26,442 nucleotides of DNA from Oscillospiraceae bacterium (GCA_019413245.1 DXNX01000012.1:1-26442), one strand, 5' to 3'; counted from the first letter of the stretch, positions 7,435 through 15,939 are shown. The notes: generated by a model from the sequence alone, not told the origin. Numbers and translations: made by a program.

Positions 7435-7463
7435 TTGCATGGATTGATGCCCTTTGGTATAAT
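7435..7463 (+). promoter_or_regulatory. Predicted promoter of the GGDEF/EAL gene
   Basis: TTGCAT (7435-7440), a 17-bp spacer and TATAAT (7458-7463). Transcription would start near 7470, leaving about 80 nt of leader. I looked for a c-di-GMP riboswitch in this leader and saw none. Confidence 0.7.
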
Positions 7464-7550
7464 GAATCCTGGTACCGTATAGCTCAAAGCGGCGCTATGC
7501 CGTATCATATTTCGGCTTTCAACAAAGATTATTGCATCCGGGGGAAAATC

Positions 7551-10500
7551 ATGTCTTTCGATGAAAAGAGGCTGACGCGGGATGCCCGCGACGCCTTGAA
7601 TTTTCTGGGGGAAAGTTCCCACGAATATTATTTTTACTACAATTTCAGGGAGCATATGGCGGTATTTTCCCGCAATACCTGGGATCGGTTCGACCTGCCC
7701 CGCACGGAGGACGATATCTGCGTTCCCCGGCAGTTGTACGAGATCGTGCACCCGCAGGACCGGCCCATTGTTGCCATGCAGTTCCGCCGGCTCTGCCGCG
7801 GGGAGACGGATACCTATGAAGGGCGTTACCGCCTTCTGACCCATACCGGGGAATATGTCTGGGTATCCAGCTGCGGTAAAAGCCAGCTGGCAGGCAAAGA
7901 TACTCCTGTGTGGATGATCGGACGCATCGCCGACTGTGAGGAAACAGCCCCGGCGGATGTGTTCGACCTGGACCGCCTGAAGAAAGATGTACAGATCTAC
8001 CTGACCGGAGAAAGTCCGGCCAGTCTGCTGGTCCTTGGTGTGGACAACCTGCGCAGCATCAACCTCAAACACGGCCGCAGCTTTGGTGATGAGGTCCTGA
8101 CCCATCTGGGGGCTGCCTTTGAGGAAGCGGTCTATGGCCGTCAGCGGATTTATCATACGATGGGCGACTGTTATGCGGCCATCCTGCCCTATGCGGAAGA
8201 AGAGCAGGTCACCCAGGTATTCCAGTATGTGCAGAAGCGTATGGCCGATTACTGTACGCTGTCAGCCGGCAGCGTTCCGCTTCTGACCTACAAGATCCCC
8301 GATGCCGAGACCCTGTATCAGTATGCGGAGGTGACCCTGGCTTCCGCCAAGCGGCAGGGCCGCAACAAGATTGTGTTCTTCTCGGCGGAAGACTATGAAA
8401 AGGAACTCAGCATCCTGGAACTCAAGGATGAACTGATCCACAGCGTGGAAGAGGGTTTCCGCGGCTTTTCACTGGTCTATCAGCCCCAGGTGCGCACCAA
8501 CGGGTTCCGGCTGTACGGCGCGGAAGCGCTGCTGCGGTATCGCTCGGAACACCGGGGCATTGTTTCGCCGGTGGAGTTCATCCCGCTGCTGGAACAGCTG
8601 GGGCTGATCGGCAAGGTGGGGATGTGGGTACTGCGGCAGTCTCTGGCTCAGTGCAGGCTCTGGCGCGGCTTTATGCCGGATTTCCACATGAGCGTCAACC
8701 TTTCCTTTGCCCAGCTGTATCAGGAAAATATTGCCCGGGATGTGCTGCAGGCTGTTGAGGAAAGCGGCCTGCCCGGCAGCGCCCTGACCCTGGAAGTCAC
8801 CGAGAGCCTGGAACTGGTGGAATATGCACGCATCAATGAGATCTTCCGCCAGTGGAAATACAGCGGCATCGAAATCTCGGTGGATGACTTCGGCACCGGA
8901 TATTCGGGCCTGAGCCGCCTGAAGGACCTGGAAGTGGATGAGATCAAGATTGACGGGGTATTCGTCAACAACATCCACCGCAGCGCCTACAACTACCGTC
9001 TGCTCAACAATGTGATCCAGCTGGCGGACAGCAGCCGGATTCGTGTCTGCTGCGAAGGCGTGGAGAGTGAGGCGGAACTGCGGGTCCTGCAGGAATTGCA
9101 CCCGGTGCTGCTGCAGGGGTATCTGATCTCCCGTCCGTGCACACCGGAAGAGTTTGAAAACAAATTCTTTGACACGACCAGTCAGGCCTATCAGGACCGC
9201 CAGACCCGCATTGCCAATTTCAATGCCCGCACCACGGAACCGGTGGAACAGGCATCCGCCTGTGATGAAAAGGAGCTGGCCCTGAAGGTGCTCAGCTCCG
9301 AAAGCAACATCTATTACATCAGCGACCCGGAAACCTATGAGCTGTATTACCTGAACCCGGCGGGACAAAGCCTGTTCGGCATGAAAAACTACCAGGGCCG
9401 CAAGTGCTACCGCGTTTTGCAGGGGCGGGACAGTCCCTGCCCCAACTGCACCAACGCGCGTCTGCGGCAGGACAGCTTCTATGTCTGGGATTATGAGAAT
9501 GAGTACTGCAACCGGCATTTCCTGCTGCGGGACAAGCTCATTGAATACCGGGGCCGCCCGGTTCGCCTGGAAGTGGCCTCGGACATCACCAAGCATGAGA
9601 ATGTCAGCCGGGATACCGGCGAGCGGCTGAGCTTTGCTCAGAAAATCGTGGAAAATACCGCCATCCTGTCCGGCAACAGCCGGTATGATGAGGCAGTGGA
9701 AAAGGTGCTGGCCTCGGTGGGGCAATACTATGAGGCCGACCGTGCCTACCTGTTCGAGCCGACCTCCGGACGTCAGAACTTTTGGGACAACACCTTTGAA
9801 TGGTGCGCACCCGGCGTGGAGCCCCAGCACGGCAACCTGCAGCAGGTCCCGCCCGTTGTTCTGCGGCGCTGGATGGACCAGTTCTCCCATAACCGGACCA
9901 TCTGTATCCTGAACCTGGATGTCATCCGGGAACAGAGTCCCAAGGAGTGGGAGATCCTGCACGCCCAGAACATCACCCGCCTGATTGCGGTACCTCTGCG
10001 GGATAATGACCGCACCATCGGTTTCATCGGCGTGGACAACCCGCGCAAATCCATCCGGGACGATTCCCAGATACGGGTCCTGGCCCATTTCCTCATCACT
10101 CGTCTGCATCAGGAACAGAATGATAACCGCTACCGGCAGCTTCTGCAGGCAAACGGGCAGGAAATTTTTTCCCAGCTGGGGCTTGGTATGTGGGTCATCC
10201 ACATCAGCCCCGACCAGACAAGATACGAGATGCTGGGCGACGATACCATGGACCAGGTGATGGGAATCAACCAGACCCTGAGCCAGGCGGATTACTACCA
10301 GTACTGGTATTCCCGCGTCAATCCCGGCTATTATGAATATGTGAACCGGTCGATGCGCAGTATGGTGGATTCCGGCAAGGTGGTGCAGCTGGAATACAGC
10401 TGGAAACACCCGCAGCGCGGGGATATTCTGGTGCGGTGCACCGGCATGCGCACCGCCGATGAGAACGGGGACATCTGCCTCAAAGGCTACCATCGCATCA

Positions 10501-11792
10501 TAGACGATGTGGACCAGCAGCCGTATATGCCCGCCGTCTGCGAACGGGATATCTTTGAGTACAACGAACTGAACCGCAACATCTTCTTCCATACCAAGCG
10601 GATCCTGCTGGATGGAAACAATCTGCAGGAGCAGGGATTCCCGCAAAGCTGGGTGGAAAACGGCATGGTGCACCCCAACGGGGCGCAGACCTTTGTGGAA
10701 GCGTTCCACCGGGTGCGCATGCGGGATGAGCTGGGGCAGGTACAGGTCCAGCTGCGCGCCAAAAGCGGCAAGTATGAGTGGTACCGCCTGACGCTGCAGC
10801 ACCTGAGCCAGCAGCTGCAGGACCTGGATACAGTGCTGGTGTTGGTGGAACCCATCGGCAGCGAGCGCGTCCAGGAAGTGGAATATATGCGTATGCGCCG
10901 GTTCTATCAGGTCCTTCTGTCGGAATCCATTGCCTATGCGGAGGTGGATCTGGACAGCGACGAACTGCAGGCAGCGGGCGGTATCTGGCAGTGCTATGAA
11001 AAGGACTACCTGCATACCGGGCGGCATTTCTTCCAGGCACTGACCCGGGCACTGTCCCGGAGCCTGAGCCGGGACGAAGTGCAGATCCTGGAAGAATATG
11101 CGGACCCCGAAGCGCGGGAAAAACTTTTTGCCGAGGGCAATCTGAGCCACCGGTTCTATTACCGGCGGTCCATCGGCAATGAACTGCACTGGGTGGAGCT
11201 GACCGTCTACCTGTTCCGGGAACAGTTGTCCGGCAACGTCTACGGACTGCTCTATCTCAAGGATGTGAACGCCGAGAAAGAACGGGAACTGGCCCAACTG
11301 GATGCCGCCAACCGCGACCCGTTGACCGAGATATACAACCGCACGGCTTTCGAGCGGGAAATGACCCGCAGCATCATTGAATCCACCGCCAGTCCCTGCG
11401 GGTACCTGCTGCTTCTGGATGTGGATAACTTCAAGCAGATCAATGACAGGCACGGTCATATCCGGGGAGATGACATGCTCAAAAAGGTGTCCCAGCAGCT
11501 GCTGAAGACCTTCCGCAAAGGGGACGTGATCGGCCGTATGGGCGGGGATGAGTTCCTGGTCTATATCCGGGGCAGCATCCCGCGGGACAGCCTGGAACAG
11601 CGCCTGAAAAATTTCCTGGAACAGCTCCGGCTGGATTCCGGCAACGTGCTGACCTGCAGTATGGGTCTGACCTGCGTTGTGAGCGAACATTTCGACTATG
11701 CGCGCTCCCTGAGCCGGGCTGATACCGCCATGTACCACAGCAAGCGCAACGGCAAGAACAGCTTCAGTTTCTATGAAGACCTGCAGCTGTAA
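7551..11792 (+). CDS. Multidomain c-di-GMP turnover protein (PAS, degenerate GGDEF, EAL, PAS/GAF array, GGDEF)
   Basis: A 1413-aa soluble signalling protein with no membrane segments. Approximate order: PAS-like domain (20-125); GGDEF-like domain (135-285) whose signature is MGDCY (204-208), so inactive; EAL domain (300-540) with Glu325 in AEALLR and also SVNLS, LEVTES, VDDFGTGYS, EIKIDG, CEGVESE and LLQGY, i.e. the metal and catalytic residues of an active c-di-GMP phosphodiesterase; PAS-like domain (575-690) with a CPNC pair; GAF-like domain (690-855); two or three further PAS-like segments (865-1240); and a C-terminal GGDEF domain with intact GGDEF at 1331-1335 and an RxxD inhibitory site (RKGD) five residues before it. 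It should both make and degrade c-di-GMP under control of several sensor domains. GGGGAAA lies 3 nt before ATG 7551; the upstream in-frame extension lies across the promoter and is not coding. Domain limits of the middle sensors are approximate. Confidence 0.92.
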   Translation: MSFDEKRLTRDARDALNFLGESSHEYYFYYNFREHMAVFSRNTWDRFDLPRTEDDICVPRQLYEIVHPQDRPIVAMQFRRLCRGETDTYEGRYRLLTHTGEYVWVSSCGKSQLAGKDTPVWMIGRIADCEETAPADVFDLDRLKKDVQIYLTGESPASLLVLGVDNLRSINLKHGRSFGDEVLTHLGAAFEEAVYGRQRIYHTMGDCYAAILPYAEEEQVTQVFQYVQKRMADYCTLSAGSVPLLTYKIPDAETLYQYAEVTLASAKRQGRNKIVFFSAEDYEKELSILELKDELIHSVEEGFRGFSLVYQPQVRTNGFRLYGAEALLRYRSEHRGIVSPVEFIPLLEQLGLIGKVGMWVLRQSLAQCRLWRGFMPDFHMSVNLSFAQLYQENIARDVLQAVEESGLPGSALTLEVTESLELVEYARINEIFRQWKYSGIEISVDDFGTGYSGLSRLKDLEVDEIKIDGVFVNNIHRSAYNYRLLNNVIQLADSSRIRVCCEGVESEAELRVLQELHPVLLQGYLISRPCTPEEFENKFFDTTSQAYQDRQTRIANFNARTTEPVEQASACDEKELALKVLSSESNIYYISDPETYELYYLNPAGQSLFGMKNYQGRKCYRVLQGRDSPCPNCTNARLRQDSFYVWDYENEYCNRHFLLRDKLIEYRGRPVRLEVASDITKHENVSRDTGERLSFAQKIVENTAILSGNSRYDEAVEKVLASVGQYYEADRAYLFEPTSGRQNFWDNTFEWCAPGVEPQHGNLQQVPPVVLRRWMDQFSHNRTICILNLDVIREQSPKEWEILHAQNITRLIAVPLRDNDRTIGFIGVDNPRKSIRDDSQIRVLAHFLITRLHQEQNDNRYRQLLQANGQEIFSQLGLGMWVIHISPDQTRYEMLGDDTMDQVMGINQTLSQADYYQYWYSRVNPGYYEYVNRSMRSMVDSGKVVQLEYSWKHPQRGDILVRCTGMRTADENGDICLKGYHRIIDDVDQQPYMPAVCERDIFEYNELNRNIFFHTKRILLDGNNLQEQGFPQSWVENGMVHPNGAQTFVEAFHRVRMRDELGQVQVQLRAKSGKYEWYRLTLQHLSQQLQDLDTVLVLVEPIGSERVQEVEYMRMRRFYQVLLSESIAYAEVDLDSDELQAAGGIWQCYEKDYLHTGRHFFQALTRALSRSLSRDEVQILEEYADPEAREKLFAEGNLSHRFYYRRSIGNELHWVELTVYLFREQLSGNVYGLLYLKDVNAEKERELAQLDAANRDPLTEIYNRTAFEREMTRSIIESTASPCGYLLLLDVDNFKQINDRHGHIRGDDMLKKVSQQLLKTFRKGDVIGRMGGDEFLVYIRGSIPRDSLEQRLKNFLEQLRLDSGNVLTCSMGLTCVVSEHFDYARSLSRADTAMYHSKRNGKNSFSFYEDLQL

Positions 11793-11794
11793 AC

Positions 11795-11815
11795 GGCCGG
11801 CAAAATTTTCCGGCC
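11795..11815. repeat. Inverted repeat after the GGDEF/EAL gene
   Basis: GGCCGG and CCGGCC around CAAAATTTT, starting 3 nt after the stop codon. No T-run follows, so it is at best a weak terminator or a 3' end stabiliser. Confidence 0.4.
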
Positions 11816-11823
11816 CGGCGGCC

Positions 11824-11852
11824 TTGACATTTTGCCCGTCCGGCAGTACCAT
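11824..11852 (+). promoter_or_regulatory. Predicted promoter of the MATE transporter leader
   Basis: TTGACA (11824-11829), a 17-bp spacer and TACCAT (11847-11852). The -10 match is moderate; CATAAT three bases on would give a 20-bp spacer. The leader would run about 145 nt to the MATE start. Confidence 0.55.
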
Positions 11853-11884
11853 AATATACCGTTAAACCGTCCATGACGGACGGC

Positions 11885-11962
11885 TGTGGATTTTAGGTAA
11901 GCAAGTTACTTTTCGCCACACGAGTTTGCCCTTCGTTCCGGGCAGATCGTGCGGCGTTTTTT
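11885..11962 (+). promoter_or_regulatory. Attenuator-like leader of the MATE gene (terminator with competing pairing)
   Basis: A long interrupted hairpin CGCC-CACGA-TGCCC / GGGCA-TCGTG-GGCG (11914-11956) is followed by T6 (11957-11962): an intrinsic terminator 44 nt before the MATE start codon. Upstream, TGTGG (11885-11889) is complementary to CCACA (11916-11920) in the terminator's left arm, and GTAA/TTAC (11897-11900, 11906-11909) can pair inside it, forming a possible antiterminator. A 7-codon ORF, MTDGCGF (11873-11896), overlaps the upstream part but has no ribosome site. I do not recognise a known riboswitch class. It may also simply end readthrough from the GGDEF/EAL gene. Confidence 0.6.
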
Positions 11963-12006
11963 CTTGCCCGAATGCTGTCAGAAAAAAGAAAGAGGAACCC
12001 GCCCCC

Positions 12007-13347
12007 ATGGAACAAACATTCATGAAGCAAAAACCCGTTCTGCCTCTGGTCCTGTCCATGTCACTGCCCATGGTCCTGTCCATGATGGTATCATCGCTGT
12101 ACAATATCGTGGACAGTTACTTTGTGGCCAGAATCAGTGAACAGGCCATGACGGCCCTGTCCCTGGTTTTTCCGGTGCAGAATCTCATCAACGCCGTCAC
12201 CATCGGATTTGCCATCGGCATCAATGCGGTCATCTCCTACTACCTGGGCGCTCAGGAAAAGGAGCGCGCCGACCAGGCCGCTACCCAGGGCATCGCCTGC
12301 AATGCCCTGCACGGGCTGATTCTGACGGTGGGATGCATCGCGCTGATGCCGCTGTTCCTGCGGTGCTTTACCACGGATGCCGCGGTCATCGACCTGGGCG
12401 TGCGGTATTCCCGCATTGCCTTCAGTTTTGCGGTGGTCATTGCGCTGTCTATGTCCTTTGAAAAGGTTTATCAGGCAGCGGGGCAGATGATGCTCACCAT
12501 GGTCAGCATGCTCTGCGGCTGCGTGGTCAATATCGTGCTGGACCCCATCATGATCTTCGGTCTGGGGCCGGTGCCCCGTATGGGCATCGAGGGCGCTGCT
12601 TTTGCCACCGGTATCGGCCAGGTCCTCAGCCTGGTGCTGTACCTGATTTTCTATACCGTCCGACCGCTGAATATCCGGATCGGCGGAAAGGCGCTGCGTC
12701 CCAATAAACGTATTCTGAGCCGTCTGTACGCCGTGGGGGTACCTGCTGCTTTGAATCTGGCCCTGCCTTCACTGCTGATCTCCGCCCTGAACGTGATCCT
12801 GGCTGCCTACTCACAGGTATATGTGCTGGTGCTGGGCGTTTACTATAAACTGCAGACCTTCCTGTACCTGCCTGCCAACGGTATCGTGCAGGGCATGCGG
12901 CCCATCATCGGCTACAATTACGGCGCCGGGGAACACGCCCGGGTTCGCAAGATCTACCGGGTCACCCTGGCCCTGTCCGCCGCCATCATGGCGGTGGGAA
13001 CTGTACTGTGCTGGACCGTCCCCGGCCAGCTCATCGGCCTGTTCTCCGAAAACGCCGAGACCATCGCCGCCGGCGCCACGGCCCTGCGCATCATCAGCCT
13101 GGGCTTCCTGGTTTCGTCGGTGTCGGTCATCTCCTCCGGAGCCCTGGAAGGCCTGGGCATGGGCGGGGCTTCCCTCATCATCTCCCTCATGCGCTACACC
13201 GTGTTCATCATTCCGGTGGCCTTTGTGCTCAGCCGGTTCTGGCAGGCCAACGGCGTGTGGCATGCGTTCTGGATCACCGAGGTGGTCACTGCTGTGGTGA
13301 GCTACAAGGTCTACCGCAGCCGGACCGACACGAAATCACATGCATAA
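12007..13347 (+). CDS. MATE family efflux transporter
   Basis: Integral membrane antiporter, 446 aa with about twelve hydrophobic segments in two repeated halves, matching MATE (NorM/DinF type) proteins that expel drugs, cationic compounds or metabolites using a Na+ or H+ gradient. The start of TM1 (LVLSMSLPMVLSMMVSSLYNI, then DSYFVARI) and the second-half segment NGIVQGMRPIIGYNYGAGEH are typical of the family. ATG 12007 follows AGAGGA by 10 nt; the frame is open back to 11926, but that stretch is terminator sequence. A predicted promoter and attenuator-like leader precede it, suggesting conditional expression. Substrate cannot be predicted. Confidence 0.93.
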   Translation: MEQTFMKQKPVLPLVLSMSLPMVLSMMVSSLYNIVDSYFVARISEQAMTALSLVFPVQNLINAVTIGFAIGINAVISYYLGAQEKERADQAATQGIACNALHGLILTVGCIALMPLFLRCFTTDAAVIDLGVRYSRIAFSFAVVIALSMSFEKVYQAAGQMMLTMVSMLCGCVVNIVLDPIMIFGLGPVPRMGIEGAAFATGIGQVLSLVLYLIFYTVRPLNIRIGGKALRPNKRILSRLYAVGVPAALNLALPSLLISALNVILAAYSQVYVLVLGVYYKLQTFLYLPANGIVQGMRPIIGYNYGAGEHARVRKIYRVTLALSAAIMAVGTVLCWTVPGQLIGLFSENAETIAAGATALRIISLGFLVSSVSVISSGALEGLGMGGASLIISLMRYTVFIIPVAFVLSRFWQANGVWHAFWITEVVTAVVSYKVYRSRTDTKSHA

Positions 13348-13352
13348 AAAAG

Positions 13353-13377
13353 CAGCCCGGAGTCAGGCTCCGGGCTG
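13353..13377. terminator. Bidirectional terminator between the MATE and EFR1 genes
   Basis: CAGCCCGGAG, loop TCAGG, CTCCGGGCTG (10 bp) with A6 on the left and TTT on the right. The stronger T-run is on the minus strand, serving the EFR1-type gene; the weaker one ends the MATE transcript. Confidence 0.85.
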
Positions 13378-13386
13378 TTTCTATGT

Positions 13387-14145
13387 TTATTCGGTCTTGT
13401 ACGGCGGGCACTGATACCGTGGTTTGCCCCGGCTGATGCGCCCGTACTCGATGGCATTCACCGGACATCCGCAGATGCAGGCCATGCAGTGGGTGCAGTG
13501 GTCACCCCACACGGGCTTGCCGTCCTGCAGCAGAATGTTGCCCAGCGGGCAGGCGGCCTCGCACCGGCCGCAGGCCACACAGGCGTCGGATACGGTGAAC
13601 GGCTTGGCCTTGATCTGGAACCGGTAGAACAGGGTATTTACCAGCCCGGACTTCAGTCCGTCCACCCAACTCACAGACAGGGCAGGGAAGTCCTGCCCCG
13701 CCCGGATGCAGTCGGCTGCCTGCTCCAGGGAGGGACGCGCCGCTTCGATGATGGCGTTGGCCTCCTCCGGTTCGGGGGCGCTGAACATGGCAATATAATT
13801 TTCCGGCATGACGATGGCAGCGGTGCCCCGGTACGCAAGGCCCATATCCTGGCACAGAGCCTGGTTGCGGGCGACGGGATTGCCCGCTTCACTGCCGCAG
13901 GTCATCACAAAGTAGGCGTCACGGCTGCCTGCAAAATGTCCGCTGCGCAGAAAATCTGCAAACACACGGGGAATCTGCCAGGCGTAGGTGGGGGAAACAA
14001 AGACCCACGGCTTTTCGGAAGAAAGGTCGGCGGCAATGCCGTCGCGGATGAAGTGGAAGGCGTCGGTGCAGCGGTCCTGCAGACGGTCCGCCAGAAACTC
14101 GGCACAGTAGCGGCTGTTGCCGGTGCCGGTAAAATATACGATCAT
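13387..14145 (-). CDS. EFR1-type flavodoxin/ferredoxin fusion protein
   Basis: Cytoplasmic electron carrier, 252 aa. The N-terminal part (1-150) is a flavodoxin-like fold with the FMN phosphate loop in MIVYFTGTGNSRYCAEFLA, followed by SPTYAWQIPRVFADFL and FVMTCGSEAGN. The C-terminal part carries two 4Fe-4S motifs, CVACGRCEAACP and CTHCMACICGCPV, as in 2[4Fe-4S] ferredoxins. This is the EFR1 pattern common in Clostridia; exact partners are unknown. ATG 14145 is chosen because GGAGGA lies 7 nt upstream and the FMN loop starts immediately; the longer open frame (to 14370) crosses the promoter and the divergent gene. It faces a Gfo/Idh oxidoreductase from a shared promoter region. Confidence 0.92.
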   Translation of the reverse strand: MIVYFTGTGNSRYCAEFLADRLQDRCTDAFHFIRDGIAADLSSEKPWVFVSPTYAWQIPRVFADFLRSGHFAGSRDAYFVMTCGSEAGNPVARNQALCQDMGLAYRGTAAIVMPENYIAMFSAPEPEEANAIIEAARPSLEQAADCIRAGQDFPALSVSWVDGLKSGLVNTLFYRFQIKAKPFTVSDACVACGRCEAACPLGNILLQDGKPVWGDHCTHCMACICGCPVNAIEYGRISRGKPRYQCPPYKTE

Positions 14146-14191
14146 GGTTGGTTCCTCCGGTTTGGTCAGGTACAGAATCGGGAACGGGTCC

Positions 14192-14220
14192 ATTGTATAT
14201 CGGCAGGCGGGGCCCGTCAA
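14192..14220 (-). promoter_or_regulatory. Predicted promoter of the EFR1-type gene
   Basis: On the minus strand: TTGACG (14215-14220), a 17-bp spacer and TACAAT (14192-14197). It is back to back with the plus-strand promoter at 14228, with 7 bp between the two -35 boxes. Confidence 0.75.
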
Positions 14221-14227
14221 GCCCCGG

Positions 14228-14257
14228 TTGCCCGCGGTGTGCCCGGCGTGGTATACT
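14228..14257 (+). promoter_or_regulatory. Predicted promoter of the Gfo/Idh oxidoreductase gene
   Basis: TTGCCC (14228-14233), an 18-bp spacer and TATACT (14252-14257). The perfect palindrome GTGTACAC (14259-14266) lies at the expected transcription start and could be an operator. Confidence 0.65.
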
Positions 14258-14302
14258 GGTGTACACAAGAATCGTTTATCCCCAAAAAAGGAGGATTCCG
14301 CA

Positions 14303-15292
14303 ATGAAAATGGGTATTCTGGGCGCCGGGCAGATCGCCGGCGTCATGGCAGAAACCGTCCGTCTGCTCAACGAAAACGGCCACCCGGAAGTGGAACTGTA
14401 CGCGGTGGCTGCCCGGGATCTGTCCCGTGCTGAGGAATTTGCCGCAGCGCACGGTGTGCAGAAAGCCTTCGGCAGCTATGAGGAAATGCTGCAGGACCCG
14501 GCGCTGGACTTTGTGTACATTGCCACGCCCCACTCTCACCATTATGGGCATATCAAGCTGTGCGCCGACCACGGCAAACATATTTTGTGCGAAAAATCCT
14601 TCACGGTCAGTGCCCGGCAGGCGGCGGATGCCATCCGGTATGCCCGCGGCAAGGGAGTTCTTGTCACCGAGGCCATCTGGACCCGCTATCAGCCCATGCG
14701 CCGCATCATCCGGGAGACCCTGGAATCCGGAATCATCGGGGAACCCCGGATGCTTACCGCCAACCTGGGATACTGCACCACCGGCAGCCGCCGCATCGTG
14801 CAGCCGGAACTGGCGGGCGGGGCGCTGCTGGATGTGGGCGTCTATGCCCTGAATTTTGCCGAGATGGTGTTTGGCCGTCCCCAATCGGTTCACGGCCTGT
14901 GCACCAGGAACGAGAACGGGGTGGACCTGACCGACAGCATGACCCTGACCTGGCAGGATGGTCGGGTGGCAAACCTGACGGCTGCCGTCAATTCCATTTC
15001 CGACCGGTTTGGCGTCGTGTACGGGACCAAAGGCTACCTGATGGTGGAAAACATCAACAATCCCCAGAGCCTGCAGGTCTATGATGCCAAGCACCGTTTG
15101 GTTCACAGGGAAAGCTGCCCGGCCCAGCTCACGGGCTATGAGTATGAGGTGCTGGAAACGGTGGACTGCATCCAGAAAGGCTTGCAGGAATGCCCTTCCA
15201 TGCCCCATGCCGAAACGGTGCACATGATGGAACAGATGGACCACCTGCGGGCGCAGATGGGCGTCTGTTACCCCTGCGAGGACCTGGCCTGA
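14303..15292 (+). CDS. Gfo/Idh/MocA family NAD(P)-dependent oxidoreductase
   Basis: Cytoplasmic dehydrogenase, 329 aa, normal for the family. The Rossmann domain begins GILGAGQIAGVMAE, with the second conserved stretch FVYIATPHSHHYGH and the catalytic-loop motif CEKSF (Glu97-Lys98). Most relatives read EKP; here Pro is replaced by Ser, while the catalytic lysine is kept. The C-terminal alpha/beta domain contains LLDVGVYALNFAEMVFG, typical of the dihydrodiol/xylose dehydrogenase-like branch. Substrate is unknown; sugars, inositols or cyclic diols are all possible. AAGGAGG 8 nt upstream fixes the start. It is transcribed divergently from the EFR1 gene. Confidence 0.92.
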   Translation: MKMGILGAGQIAGVMAETVRLLNENGHPEVELYAVAARDLSRAEEFAAAHGVQKAFGSYEEMLQDPALDFVYIATPHSHHYGHIKLCADHGKHILCEKSFTVSARQAADAIRYARGKGVLVTEAIWTRYQPMRRIIRETLESGIIGEPRMLTANLGYCTTGSRRIVQPELAGGALLDVGVYALNFAEMVFGRPQSVHGLCTRNENGVDLTDSMTLTWQDGRVANLTAAVNSISDRFGVVYGTKGYLMVENINNPQSLQVYDAKHRLVHRESCPAQLTGYEYEVLETVDCIQKGLQECPSMPHAETVHMMEQMDHLRAQMGVCYPCEDLA

Positions 15293-15304
15293 ATCTGTGT
15301 GAAA

Positions 15305-15345
15305 AATGCCCCTGCCGGAAGTTCCCGGCGGGGGCATTCATTTTT
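15305..15345. terminator. Bidirectional terminator between the oxidoreductase and HD genes
   Basis: A 14-bp stem (15305-15318 with 15325-15338, one G-T pair, loop AAGTTC) with CA-T5 on the right and an A-run on the left. It serves both convergent genes. Confidence 0.9.
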
Positions 15346-15357
15346 GGCGGAAAATGG

Positions 15358-15861
15358 TTATTTTACGCCGTAGATCTCGGCGCACAGGTCACGGCCTGCC
15401 TTGGTGCGGAAAATCATTTCCTGGGCATGGCGGATGCCATCCTTGCCGGTACCATCCTCATACAGGTTGACCAGAAAATCTGCTTCCACCAGGATCTGGT
15501 AGTCGGGGCCGTCGATGCCGGTATAGGTGTGATGGTGCCCCACCAGATAGCAGATGCGGTCGATGTCGGCCGCATCCAGGCCCAGCTCCTGCAGCAGGGG
15601 GCGGGCGTACAGCGGGCCTTCCTGCTCCTGCAGCTTGCCGGTACAGCTGCCATACTTTTGCTCGGCGGGGCGGATGCCGATGTCATGGACCAGGGCCGCA
15701 CACTCGGTCACGAACCGGGTGTGGTCGTCCAGGTTTTCCAGACGGGCAATGAGCTGGGCAAAGCGGTGGACCTTCATCAGGTGCTGGATACGCTTGGGGT
15801 CTCCTGCGTTAAAAGCAAACATTTTCCGGGTCAGGCGGTCAATGATTTGTGTCGTTTCCAT
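15358..15861 (-). CDS. HD domain metal-dependent phosphohydrolase
   Basis: Small cytoplasmic protein, 167 aa, of the HD superfamily. Metal ligands visible in order: His32 (KVHRFAQ), the His59-Asp60 pair (LVHDIG), the histidine cluster in VGHHHTYTG (109-111) and Asp128 (VEADFLVN). Members hydrolyse phosphomonoesters or phosphodiesters of nucleotides; the substrate here cannot be predicted. AAAGGAG lies about 8 nt before the start and a good promoter lies further upstream, so it is probably a single-gene unit. Confidence 0.88.
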   Translation of the reverse strand: METTQIIDRLTRKMFAFNAGDPKRIQHLMKVHRFAQLIARLENLDDHTRFVTECAALVHDIGIRPAEQKYGSCTGKLQEQEGPLYARPLLQELGLDAADIDRICYLVGHHHTYTGIDGPDYQILVEADFLVNLYEDGTGKDGIRHAQEMIFRTKAGRDLCAEIYGVK

Positions 15862-15910
15862 GGTGTGCTCCTTTCCGGATTTTTTATGTACAGATCATTC
15901 GTTCTTTTCT

Positions 15911-15939
15911 ATGATACCGCAACCGGAGACAAAATTCAA
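15911..15939 (-). promoter_or_regulatory. Predicted promoter of the HD-domain gene
   Basis: On the minus strand: TTGAAT (15934-15939), a 17-bp spacer and TATCAT (15911-15916), about 45 nt upstream of the ATG. Confidence 0.65.

Noticed and set aside
7464..7550. c-di-GMP riboswitch in the leader of the GGDEF/EAL gene
   Set aside because: No GEMM-type conserved segments could be found in this 80-nt leader.
8469..11852. 1127-codon minus-strand open frame opposite the GGDEF/EAL gene
   Set aside because: No recognisable domain and shadow-like composition; the plus strand carries all GGDEF and EAL catalytic motifs.
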